Source: Stichopus chloronotus
Lineage: Eukaryota; Echinodermata; Holothuroidea; Aspidochirotida; Stichopodidae
Direction: 5' to 3'
DNA length: 64,000 nucleotides
NCBI GenBank assembly: GCA_021234535.1
Contig: CM037842.1
Span: 28,054,189 to 28,118,188, forward strand
The notes beneath the pieces are model-generated. The model saw only the letters and a program-made list of their open reading frames with translations, did not search any database and was not told the origin of the DNA. Made by a program: the position numbers and the translations under genes. This document shows, piece by piece, positions 24,801-38,500 of this stretch (its first letter is position 1; each line of letters opens with the position of its first letter).

Positions 24801-27800
24801 GGATTTTGAAGAAATTTGTGGCCATTTTAAACATTTTTAATGATCAATATGGCAAATATTCCAAACTGTCATTATTCTGTCATAGAAACTTAAACTTAAA
24901 ACTCGATGAGTTTTTGGTAATGCTTTACGTGGTGTTGTTGCGTCATGGTGTTTTGTTGCCTGGGTAGGGAGAGCTATATGATGAGGGAGGGGGCAATTCT
25001 TTTTTCGCGGTTTGCCCGGGTTTGTCTCTGCACATTTTACCCTGTCTGCTTCGACACTGAGCTGTTATTATCTGTCCACTAATATGTCGGCAACGTGTCA
25101 ATTCCTTCTCTTTTGGGGTTTTACTTTTATTTTTTTATTTTTTGCTTATCCTGAGAATTGTTGTGCTCTTTTTTTTCCCCTGCCGTTGCAATCCGTCACC
25201 CTTCGTCACCTTTCGTCACTTTTCGTGGATGATCGTGAATATTCATGTCTCGATCCCATTGACTACCTCCCTATGGTGATTTTTCCGTTAACGTTCATCC
25301 TGGCCCATGTGGAGCAGAGCTTTCCGCATCAACGAAATGAAGGAGGAGATGGTCTCCAGACTCACAGCCATGGAAAAAAGAATGGAACGTAAGTATGATG
25401 AGATTCTCTTATGACACAGTATGCGCATGTCTTTGAAGTGGAATTAATCTTGTGCTTTCTGTTGCTTTCCTGAGCAGTAAACTGAGACTAGTTACGTAAA
25501 CTTAGCTGGTGTTCAATTGCAATTCAGAACAGTTCTTTGAGATAAAAACTGTCAAAAGTAAATTCAATAAGTGATGTGGTTGTGATATTAATAGATTGCA
25601 AAAAACGAGTCAGAATTCAGAATAGATCCTTTGGCGTGAGCATTCTAAATTATAGATGACCTAAAACAAGACCGATCTCTCAGACCAAACTGGAAGGACC
25701 GTTTGATGTAAGACCAGTCATCTGTGAGTGTGTCAGCGACGGGTAATGGTTGTGGTCAGTAAATATCAAAACTTTGGTCTGAATTCGAAACCAACAAGAC
25801 AAAATTACCCTCAGTGTTGGTGATATTTTCAGTTGACGTCTGTCATTGTAAAGTAGTTCATCTCTGTCATTACTGCTGCAAATATTTTAGCGTCCGAGTC
25901 GTGAGGAAATCATTTTTAAGGTAGCGGAAACCGTTCATGACTTAGTGGTCTGCGGCAAGTACCTCCCTCGAGAATATTTCAGAAACTCTTAGCATGCTGA
26001 AATCCTCTAAACTCGATTACAGTAGTCAAACCTTTAGCCATCTCTATACTGGCTTCCATTTTAGTGTGATGTGCAAAGTCAGTCAACTTCCTATATAGCT
26101 ATGTAAGAACATAAAACGTGAACAAAAACAATAAAACAAATCTTCCTCTGTAAGGAAAGAAAAGATGACCGTGGGCTAATCCTACTTTTTTTATCAACAT
26201 TTTTCATTTTTGCTTTGCGTCAGCAGCCTGATTCATTTTATATTACCGTTCGTCTTTACTCTCATGAGAGAATTTTGCTCTTGCGGTTTTGAGAGGCAGT
26301 GCAGATTCATCTTTCTTTTATTCATCTTCATCATATTTTGTTTCTTCAGGGGAAGGAATGAAAGCAATTGAGATTGACAAATGCAGAAAAGAACTCAACT
26401 ATATTCGAGACGAACTTTTTGCTGCCAAGAGGTAAGAAGATAAGATGAATATTTAACGTCAAACTTTTTTATCAAACCCAGCTTTTTTATATAAACTCAT
26501 CTTAAAGGCGAACGTTTTTTGTTTCATAATTTCCTAAAGATACTTCTTCAAGTCGTCTTTGCACGCGAGGAAACCAAAATATGACCAAATATACACAAAA
26601 AAAAAGACAGCTGCCAAAGAAATATGAAGGAGAATGAAGGCAAATCACATGAATTTAAAGAAACCGTAAAAATGCTGTACTCCAGCTGCATAATTATTCA
26701 TTCAGGTGAACAAAATGTGAAGTTCATGCTGTTTTACATTTTCATAATTCAGGTGAGTTTGATATTATAGCAATAAGAAAGGAACAAAACGTGAAGTACT
26801 TTACCACCTCCCCCCCCCCCCCCGAGTACACATTTGCTTAAAACATGAAAAAGAAATACTAGAAAATTGTGAAGAAGTTGAACCGCATGGTTCTCAATTA
26901 CGGAACACTTTCACGTGTCTCTGGGTAAGCGCTTTTTCAAAACTAGGAAGTAAGCGAGCACTTTGGCAACTGACGCCATTTTCCCTTCGTCTCTGAAAAC
27001 GAAATGAAAAAAAAAATGATGCTGTTGTTTTGTACGATTTGGACTTTATTTACTGTCTTCTTTCCCCTCTTCCAACACTATCCTACCCTCCTCATTCCCT
27101 TGCAGAAGGGTGATACTTCTGATCTGTTTCCATTGAACATTCTCTAAAATATAAATCTATGTGCTCTCAATGACACAGAACAATCTGACGTCACACTACC
27201 CTACGTCAACCATTACATAATATTATATTTGTTCGCAGCAAGTTCATAAACGTCCTTTGTAAATGACATGGGCAAGGTCAAAAGAAAAACACGTAACCGT
27301 ATTTGCCTTGAAAGGTTTAAAAAGTGTCAAACAGTTGCCCAATTTATTTTGAAAAGAAGGAAATCATTTTCAGGAGCAAACTTCGATTACGTAATCATTG
27401 CTAACAAATGTTCCAATTCGACCAATAACAGTGGCGCCTATAAGCGTCTTAGAGACTTAGACTTTCATCGGGGAAACTGCTGTGTAGAATTGTTGACCTT
27501 CGTGAAACTGAGAACTTCTGATTTAAAATAAATGTACGAGAAACGTTTCAAACATATTGAGTTAAGTTACGGTTGAATCTCGGTAACTTTTATTTTCATA
27601 TCTTCTCGTTTTCTATAATGTTTGTAATTTTCCCCAGTAATGCGAGTCAAAGATCTCATTTTTTTCTGTCCACGGTTCATCATACTTTCACGCGGGGACG
27701 GTGAACTTCACGCAGGTACCCTTGAATACATACATATATTGTTTTATTTTTGTGTAGGTTGGTGAGGCGGTTTCCGCACCGTTTACGATTTGCTTTGACA

Positions 27801-30800
27801 AATATCGATGATGAATGTTCAACGAACCACGCAATTCCCTAAACGAATCAAACAACTCCAAGAACTAATGAAATATTTAGAAGAAATTATATATGAGATC
27901 ATGAAAAAAGTGATTTTTTTTTTCATTTTTTACTTCAAAGTACAAGAAAAGAGAAAGGAGTTCACGTTCAAATGAGCATCTAGAAATTCGACGAAGGTAT
28001 CCTACGGATTTCAAGTTTAATGTACTATTGAGGCATTTTCCTTGCTGAACTTTCACGACTCGTTCGAACGATACACCACATACCAAATACAAAAATCTGG
28101 TCACCATGGTGACACATGAAATATTCATAATTTTCCAAAGAATCTTCATAGACGTTCTCAGAAATTTTGAACTGCCAAATCGTAGTACTATAATGTCACG
28201 TGTGCTATATTCTAGTCCCACGAAAATGCTTGGCAACATTTTATCCCCACAGGATCTGGTATCGCTAAGATTTTAGCCACCCCCCTCCATTAAAAAAAGA
28301 AAGAAAAAAACTAAATTAATCTTTTTTCTCCCATAATTGATACTCCAATTACTGAAATTTTCTTCTGAAAGAAATATGTCGTACAGATGTTTGTTTTCCA
28401 CGTTAGTTTCAAATAAAGACAAAGATGAAAGATTAACGATAAAACCCAACTTCACCAAACCAACAAATCCCTCTTCACAAATTAACGAAACAAAGAAGAA
28501 AAAAAAACGGTATGAAGATTTGAAAATAAATCTCCCATGATCCACTTTAGTTGTCGCTTCTTCGCTCATTCCGGGGAAGTCATTTGCTTTCCATGTTATT
28601 GCGGGAGTATATAGAGTCCATCAAAATTGTAGTGAACAAATATGATAAACCCTCCCCTACCTGGATCGACTACAATGGCTCGTTTTCGATCACCTCTATC
28701 CGTTTGTACGATATATGAAGACCTCAACTGCCTACAAAATACAAAAAAAGAACCGTGAAAGCTTTGCAAGCTAGGCTATAAAAGCCCTCAAAATTATCAT
28801 AATTACGTCTAATAATCGCAATTTTTCGTCTCTGTTTCTTTTTTGTTTGTTGGCAGGCTTCTTTCCTTTGTTACTTCCATTTGTAAAATTCTTGTTTTGT
28901 TGTTTTCTTTTTTGTTTGTTATTTTTTCGTGAAGAAGGAAATGGTCAAAAGAGAAAAAAAAACGTGACAGAATCTAATCATTATGCTTTTAACCCGCCGA
29001 GAATACAGTCCTTTTAAAATGCCTGAATTGTAATCCAATTTGAGGTTGCGATGACTTTATCTCGTCATATCCGTAACCATAGTAACAATGGGACAAATAA
29101 AGTAGCAGATAAACAGGTAAAAGAGTATCCTTTTTGTACATTGCCCAAAGGAACGTGCATCAGGTCATCCTCTCAAAGATTCCTTTAACAATGTTTTGGT
29201 ATTCCTTTAAAGTTTTTTATATATGTGTGTAGGTTATTTTCTTTTAATTTATTATTATTCACTAACTTTAAACTTTTGGTATTGTTGAAAACGAATGCGA
29301 AACATAAACATCACGTGAACGACTCACCATAAACATCACGTGAACGACTCACCATAAACATCACGTGAACGACTCACCATAAACATCACGTGAACGACTC
29401 ACCATAAACATCACGTGAACGACTCACCATAAACATCACGTGAACGACTCACCATAAACATCACGTGAACGACTCACCATAAACATCACGTGAACTCACA
29501 GGCAGATACATTTACCGTCGAGAGACGATGCTCAACATTACGAAAATTTACTACTCAAATAAATTTTACTTTTTAACATTGACTTACTCAACAAAATTCC
29601 CCTATGTGTCCAAAGCCAATAGAATGAAGCACTGAATCCAGAATTCGTAAATATCCACAAATAATAACTTACTGATAATCCTTTGTAATAGCCCATAATC
29701 GGTCGTGTACCCGGGTACCTGAAAATATAACTTGTTTTTCTATGCGTTCGTCGCGAAATTAAGTTACACTTAGACAGTTTACTGTGGACGCCATGTGTCT
29801 TACGTATTCTCATAGAAAAAAAGTGTTCAAGGTGAGAAAGCTTCTCCCTGAGGGACAAAAAGTTTCCAGAAGGAAACTGTATTTCTTAAAGTGATTGCGT
29901 GTGTACTGAAAAACCATATTTTTAAATATACAGGCGAGGTTGTACATGAACGGACTATATCTTTCAATGAAGGCAAATGCCAGTAACTACTTCGAAAAGC
30001 AACGAGATTGTCAAAAAACAGTAAAAAACAGAAATCATATTTGAAAATTAACGGTTCTTGCTAAAACCGCCTACATAATGAATATGCAACAGTACAGGTC
30101 TCACTAGTGTATCAAAAACGTACTACTCAAGTCGTCGCTACTTGGTAGGTATCGGGAATTGTAGTATTTGGTGAAAGGAAACACTGTATCTACAAATAAC
30201 CTACGAACTGAACACAACCTTTCCCAGTGATCCTGAGTTGTTAACTCAATATTTAATACTAGTATACCTCCCATTGGCTTGTTCAAAGAAGCACACCGTT
30301 GATTTGAATGAAAACTGTCAACCACTACATTATCGTATTCTACACTTTCTGTCGTTATGTTTGAAGAATTTGTATATCATATGGCAGAATTAACCAACTG
30401 AAACCTATTTATTTTCCCAGATTGTCTGAATAGTGTAATTAAAAGCCTTACCAAATTTTTGGAGATGAAATTTCAATGTTTTTACTTTTTGCCTACGCAC
30501 GTAATCACTGTAAGTAATTCCTGTAAATTACTCTCGAATAACCCTGTGGTTCTTCCCTGCGGTTTCTCCCTGCAGGACAATGAAAGGACCCTTTTTCCTA
30601 GACTATGACAATAAAGTGCCCTTTGTTAAGAATTAAGTGACATTTTCTTTTGTCTCACGTACAATGTACATTAGTGAAAAAGTTTGTATGATCCGGGTCA
30701 CAATTTCAGAACCTGGTGATGACATGGTCGGTCGGGTACCCGAATACCCGATAGGCAGACTAAAAATAAGAAGTGGACCAATGTGCTGAACGAGTGAATA

Positions 30801-33800
30801 ACCTTAGCTTACACGTTCGGCGACAGCGAAGTTCTAGTAACGGCTCCGATTAACGTAGAAATTGGACTGTTGTGGTCTGAATTCTACTTTCATCTTAGCC
30901 GTTATTTTGCGATAGATCTATCATGGAAAATTTAATCATAATAGTAGAACTAAACGAAAGGAAAGAAATTAAAACGAAAGTTAAAACGTGATCATACGAA
31001 TAGTTAATAATTAAATAATTCAATAAATAATTCAATAAATATAATTACAGTCACCTCTTTGCCCCAGACAGTTCTAATTCTGTCAACCACTTTATTCCTG
31101 GTTCCCCCTTTAAATTTGCAGAAGCATCATGTAGATATTTTTTTGCTAATATTTTAATGTTTTTTTCCGCAATTGTCCTATGTTCTTGGTGAATGGAATA
31201 AGGGAAGGTCTTTTGAACATAGTTGTGTTTAGGAAGGGACTCAGTTCGAAATGTTGCAAAGCTTATGTAATTAGTCTGTGGGAAGTAACAGATTAACCTA
31301 TTTTTGAGACCAAATAAATTTTGTAATCATGATTAAAAAAAAATGACCAACTTTTCATATATTCTCCCACTACTTTTGCACCCCACTTCAAAGCATGTCT
31401 TAAAGATCATCCACGTGTGTAATCAAACAATGGGCCCCTGGAGTGTATTCGAATTTGCTGCCAAACAAAGAGCAGGACCAATTGATAATTTTGCTCACCC
31501 CAACCTCCCCTCCCCCCCCCCCAAAAAAAAATAGCTTTTGGTGATGAATGGCTGCTTTTAACTTTTTACTGAAATGTTTCGTTTAGGTTCATCTTTGACC
31601 TCTGACCATTCTTGTCACGTCTTTTACTCTCCAATATCCATGAGACATCAACCTACTTACTACATTCGAAGAAACTAATCACAATCTCTTCAATTAAGTT
31701 CCGAAATAAGACTGGGAAGCCCAACCCCTTTACCTCCCCCTTTCCCCCACCCCCATACTCACGCTAAAGTAACATATTTTATCGCCCCTGCCCCTCTTCT
31801 GCTCCATTCAGCCTTAAACAGTTTGGTTATCCTGGTTACGTCTTTCAGGGATGGAAGTATCAACCATGTTACACTGAAAATTGTCCCTAAGGACCTTTGA
31901 CTTTTACCGTGCTAACTGTTGCTTCGGTAAAGAGACAACAAGATAACTTTCATATAGGCCTTCGATCGTATGACACCATTACTGGTTCATACCTTGGCAG
32001 CTTTTATCACATTTCCCAGCAGAGAGTCTTACGTAATTATAAAAACATAAAAACAAAACGATGTGACATATTTCTACATCGGGGCCGCGCTCTTGCCAAA
32101 CAATGATGTTGTGTAAGTGACTATACACTTCGTTTAATTAAACATTGTAAAGTTAATGAAGTTAAAACACAAGACTGTTAAAAAAAGCTGACACAAATCG
32201 AATTGAAACACCAACGAAATTGAATTTCAATGTCGCTTCAAAATGCATTTTTGTTGTTATGCAAGAAATTTTAATTCAAAATACTTGCGACTCAGAGCTG
32301 GAAATTTTAAGAGGCACTCCCAGTGAGATTTAATTTTACATAACGCTCCATTTTTGAAACAGACCGAAGGCATAGCTGTTAGCAAACAAATTATTTACAG
32401 AGTGATGTTTGATTTATTTCACAAACTAGATTTGCAAAGCGGAGGTGGGATTTAAAAGCACTTCTCTCCTCTTTGAAGTAGCATTATAAGCCAGTCGCAA
32501 AAAAGAAAAAGAAACATGAAATTTGCAAAATCGTATACGATACATATCGCCATTTTTAATTGGTATATATTTGAAAACTCTGCATTCACCAAAAAAAAAA
32601 AAGAAAAAGATTCACTCCCTCTCACACTTTTGCCATAACAAGTTTTGGAGGCGTAGTTATAATCTGACATGCCATAAGATGATTCATTAATCAACAGCTT
32701 CCCATAGTACATGTCGACATTGCCTTTTAACTTTGCTCTACTAAGCAAGTTTGCCTTTTCCCCTGACTGTGTTCATAACAGGGGGTGTTTAATAATATCT
32801 CCTTGGTTGTAACTGGTTGTAATGTCTTATACTTGTTTCCGCTGCGTTATATGTGGGATGCGACAGCTTCAATTAGTCGCCTAAGTTCATGATGGCCTGC
32901 AAATGTCTAAAGCTTTGGCAAATTCCCATAAAAAATTTCAAGTCCAAATGACAGGAAAAGGGAAAAAAAATATGGCAATTTGTTTCATGGACTACCATGC
33001 TCGTCTTTCAGGTAGAACTGCAGCACGCAAATTATCATTGACTTTAATAGTCACCATGCAGGCGAGATAATTAGTTGTCAATGTGTTACGTAATCAGATC
33101 AACGAGGTTACAAATGAAAAGTATAAAGACAAAGAAGCATTTCCAAAAAGTAAACACTTACAATGAAAAATATGCAAACTCAATTATTTGTTTGGCAATT
33201 CTGCTAATGAAGATCAATGGAATTACTTCGAAACCTATCTAATCAGAGATAAATAATTTCTTTGACTTCTCTCTTTTTCTTGTTTATTTATTTTTTTGTA
33301 CCTTGTACATCATAGTCACCACGCGAGATTCTGCAAGTGCGCTGCACCTATCGCCGACAGCGTGGAGAAACGAATAGTTGCCAAACGTGATGTCCCGAAA
33401 TATCCCAAGGTAATGATACCCAATCAATATCTTCGTTTTGTTTATGTTGGAATGAATCTAGGAAAAATTCTGGCAAAATTCCTTCAGGTAGAATATGAGG
33501 TTATTTCTATAACAGAAGGAGAAGATTCACTTTGTTAAGGAAAAATGAAAGATCAGTAACTGAGAGTGGTCAACAAATTAGGAAAGCTTACGAAGTGGTT
33601 TCCCCCAGACGAAGTGGTTCCCCCCCCCCTCCCCCTACTTCTATAGTTTGCATATTTGAGCACAAACTCAAGAACAGATATGTTTAATTATATATTATAT
33701 ATAAGTATATAATATACATTTGTCGTCAATTTATTCTTCAGTACACATTGTCGAACGAAACCATTGAGTACCTCAAAAAGCCAACCTTCGACATTTGGCA

Positions 33801-35464
33801 CTGGGAATCGAACGAGGTAAGAATATACCTCACGTGACACGTAAAAAATAACACACTATTTTTATGACATCTATCATTATATATCTATTTCTACATATCT
33901 ATTACTAACATTTGAAGTGGGCCTTTTTTTTTTTCAGGAAAGTGGAAACATGACGTACATTTTAGTTTTAGTCCAATAAATTCTATCTTGTCGTCAATCT
34001 CAACACTGATTGCAATCTTCATCGTGAACTGTCTATTAATAGCCCTACGTCTGTTTATGTATAGATATATCTATATGGAGGGATAAAGGAAGTAAAACGT
34101 ACATGTTTCACACATTTTTTTTTTTTGTTACTGAACTATGTTGGGGTCAACACTTTTTATAGTTGTAGAAAATTTGCTTGTCGTTTATATGTTTTCGTCT
34201 TTCCTTCTGAACTAAAACAACATACACAATGTACCGGTATGTCTTAATAACAAAATACAAATAAGCAGAGTGCTTCAACCTGAAAAGGTATGTTGACCAT
34301 CTTAATGTCTTAATTTTGTGATTACAGTAAAAAAAAAAAATAATTAATTGACTCTTTTTACTCACAAATCTCAAGAATGTCACGATACTTGATTTAAGCC
34401 ATATATCCCTAACATGCTGCTTAGAAAAGTTAATTCCAGTCACGTTGATAAGTGATAAAAGAACCAACGTAAGTGTATTTATATTATTTTAGTGAATGCA
34501 CTTTCACCTCAGTGATAGCGTTTTCATGACTCAAGAATGATGGCTATCTGAACATTATCTTTTAGTTGATTCAAGGGTGCAAAAGTTTATACAACGATTC
34601 TAAATTTCTTGGTCTGGCGTTTCCGTTTTAATCAATGCACCATTCTTTTTAACACTTCTTCTGTGGATGATTTTCTTCGTTACTATCGTAACAGATGCTG
34701 TGCCTCTTGGAACATATGTATCATGAATTAGGTCTGGTAGAGGAGTATAACATGAATCCAATCACGTTAAAACGATTTTTGGTGAGTCCAAAGTTGTCCA
34801 TTCTTGGAATGTCTAAGTTTACTCTTTTTAGATGTGTATGTGTGTTTATATCACGTTTGCTAATTTACGCATATCTATTCCCTTCAGTAGTAATTATGTC
34901 TAATTATTTAGGCTAACTAAACTATATTTTTGTTTGTTATGGTTGGATTTTGTTTTGTTTTGTTTTATTTTCAATCAACTTTTGATACACCTCTGACAAC
35001 GACAGATTGTTTTGTTTCTAATGACGTCACTCCCTTTTGCAATTAACGACTTTTTGTCACACCCATGGGATGGCTGTTACTCTCGCACTACGCCCATGTT
35101 TTGTATTTAAGTTATCTATACTGTATTTGTCACAGCCTAGGGAAAGGCGATGTACTCAATGGATAGAATAAAAACAACTCTTTAAATCCAAGTGAAACTC
35201 TCTTCAAATAGAGTGTGCTCAGGGGTCACTCGCAGTAAGAGCGTATTGTAAACGAGTGAAAATTCACTCAAAATGGAGCGATATTGGGTTTATATGAAAT
35301 AAAACATCGCTCTTTTGTTGATAAATTGTCACTCCAATGGAACAACAGTTTACTCTTTCTATGAGTGGAATCTGACCACACTCTAATTTGGAGTAAATGT
35401 CGCTCTTTTGTTTTTTGTTTTTGAAGAAACCGTTCTCAAATAATAGAAATTTAATTGTGAACCG

Positions 35465-35543
<79 letters not shown>

Positions 35544-38500
35544 TCTTCTTTATTATCACTCACCAAATCATTTTTTTCAACATTAATATTCTAATTAATG
35601 AACCTGAACGTAATTGCATCATCTTTATATCTTTCACGGTAACAATGGCGTTGCTTCTCACAGCTGAGAGGACGGCTAGGATAAAGTGAACGATGGTTTG
35701 GCAATTAGGCCTACTACACAAATAGCGTATCGATGACATTACAAAAAGATGAAAATGCGTTTAGCCTTAGGCCTAGAATCTGTTTTGCCGAAACAGTGAA
35801 ACGTAGTCGTAGAGATAAATAGGAGGTAACTGACTATCATTGAAGAACCGTATTGCTTGTAAAACTTGACAAACATTATTTGCAGGAAAAACAACATTTT
35901 TGAGAATAGCTTAACACACATACCCACGCTATCCAAAAAAAAAGTAAAAGTAAAAATGTAAATTGCAACATGATTGAAGAAAAAATTGACACGAAGACGT
36001 TTCAGCCTTCAATTCTTATTGATTTTTTTCTGCAGTATTTTAAGCTTGAGTTGGCAATATTCAATAACGTGTGATCATCCAAGCGTACGGTTAAGAACAA
36101 ATCGAAGGAGTTTGCTTAATTCACAACCAGGATTTTGGCATTAATGCATTTTTTTATTCTTCTCGAGCTGTAAATTTGGCTACCAGAATGTTGCCATGAA
36201 AATATGCTCAACCATATTTTTGCTCTCTCGTTTCTTTAGCTATACGCACGTACATGCATTCTTTGCACTGACCTTGTCTTAATGCACTGATGTACAGCAA
36301 CATACATAATTACACACCCACACATATACCTGCATACACACCCACGATTGCACTGCCACAAATTCTACAATGACACTCATCGCATAACGCAATACTCAAG
36401 AACTTCTACAACGAGAGATTCTGTCAATTGAGTTGATTTTCCGTGTTTACCTTCCACAATTTCAACGGCAAAAGCTCGCTTTTTAACCATTTCGCATACG
36501 TTATTGCTTAATTTCCGCGTTTTGATGGCTCGCTTGATGGAACAATTCCGAGATGGCAGTGCCAGAGATTAGATAACCTGCCTGGGAGTGAACTATTGGG
36601 ACAAGTGAATGAAACTAGCCTTACGTAGTGAAATAACGAGTCTCAAAGTAACAATGTCATTCTTCATGTATAAGTCAATGCTTTTCCCCACCTTAGTATG
36701 CCCATTGGTAGAATGCCCCCTTGAAATGCCTCTTGGTATGGAATGCCTCTTAGAGAGCCTCTTGTGTAATGCATACTCTATATAATGTGGCAGTCCATGA
36801 CAGATTCATAAATTAAAACTAAAATCTCTTATAATCCACAGAAAGACGAAAAAAAAGGAAAAACACTGACAAAATGGCCGTTTTACCCATAATATTCGAT
36901 TGTCTATATGCACCAGATTTACAGGGAGAAAATATGGATAACCATTATAGAACGATCTGCAGGGTGGGTGATATACGGAGAACTACTCATTCATTTTGTT
37001 ATTGTTCCTTCACATGATGATGAAATACTTGACATCATAGAGTTGAAATGAAGAGTGAATAAGTATTATACATGGTATGAAAGAGTACACTAAAAAGTCT
37101 GAGAGAGCTTGAACAAGAGTGGAATCTTAAAGAAAGGAGGAAATACACATAACAAACAAGGAATAAACAATACTAATTAAGAGAAACAAAAACCTATAGA
37201 GTTTTAATCCTATCTAACAAGCTAAAAGGACTCTCCAAGTCTACATCTTGATGAAGAGTGATCCGATGCCCCCAAAACTCTTTTCATTTAACCTTAAAAG
37301 CAACGGATCGCCTCATCCTGTCTTGTGAATCGCGGAGCTCCTCAGAGTTCGTTACGTCACTTCTAGTTTACGTAATCTCATCCCTCCCCTTCCTTTCTTG
37401 AACTTATCATTGAGCTCTGTAAGACTAGTGACCAAAACGTTGCACCACAAGTACACTTTCCACAGTATTTTCCCCCTCTCTTATTGACTTCACGTGAAAA
37501 AAAAATAATGAAGTCAATATGAGAATTCTCAGAAATTGCACATTATCCTTTTCTTTTTATAGCTATGGCTTAATATATGTCTCTATAGCTGTGGCACAAG
37601 CAAGGTCATGTATAAACAGGAACCTCTATGCATAACAGAGCCTCGTTAGAAGCCACCTGCTAAAAGTTCAAGAACTGAAATTAAAAAGCTAATTTATCAG
37701 TACAGTGAATTTACATATATTTTAACATATGTAGTATTATAGCAGATACTGGAAACCATAGATACGACTGTACGCTATTGTGCCTAGTTCCGTCGTCTGA
37801 TAGAATACTCATAGCAGGCTCGTTCAAGTTGATGAAAATCAATGCCATTGATAGACGAGTGTGAAACAAAAACGTTTGTACACACGTGAGGTGATCACGT
37901 GACCTGAAAATGGTTTCATTAATTAGCGGGTACTATTTCCAACATGTTGAACTGAGCCTCGTTTCGCTACACCGTCGGTTTAATAAGTCATGAATAATCG
38001 ACGGCAGTCGAGTTATTGTAAAGAATGCTCTGGCAGGCTATGTTATGCCGTACACTCTTAAATACAGGAAGCCACGTTTCTCTTTCTTTTTTTTTTGTTA
38101 AAGAAACAAGAACCTATGCATTATTTCCCTCGTACCTGCTGCACGTTAGGCTATTGATTCATCTTGGCCATTCCTTACTGTAGAAATAGAAGATTTGATT
38201 CAGCTACAGGAGGTAGTAAAAAGACGTCTACATGGCTTGCACAGTCTTTACACGGCCACATGACGTCATTTCACGAATATTTGGGGACAGTTAGCCTTTG
38301 GTTTACAATTTGTAGTATTATATTTTTTTTTATTCTGAGAGAACTTTAAAAGCAGACGATTCTAATAGTCCACTCTGTTTTCATCGCTTGTAATCACGGT
38401 GATATCAAAATACAACACGTGGTTACACACGAGTGATGATATCACCGCTGTTTGCATAGCACAAACAGCCTGATTGACCTTGTTAAAAGGTTTGCTTAAA

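Larger units (their letters stand above)
18842..25317 (+). other. PDE9A intron D-E
   Basis: 6.5 kb holding three MITEs of different types plus GT and TTG microsatellites. Between 22100 and 23990 nothing is recognised except poly-C runs. Confidence 0.85.
26432..33315 (+). other. PDE9A intron F-G
   Basis: 6.9 kb, the longest intron. It holds the eight-copy CACGTG array and an R2 copy; the remainder shows only AT-rich sequence and poly-C runs. Confidence 0.85.
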
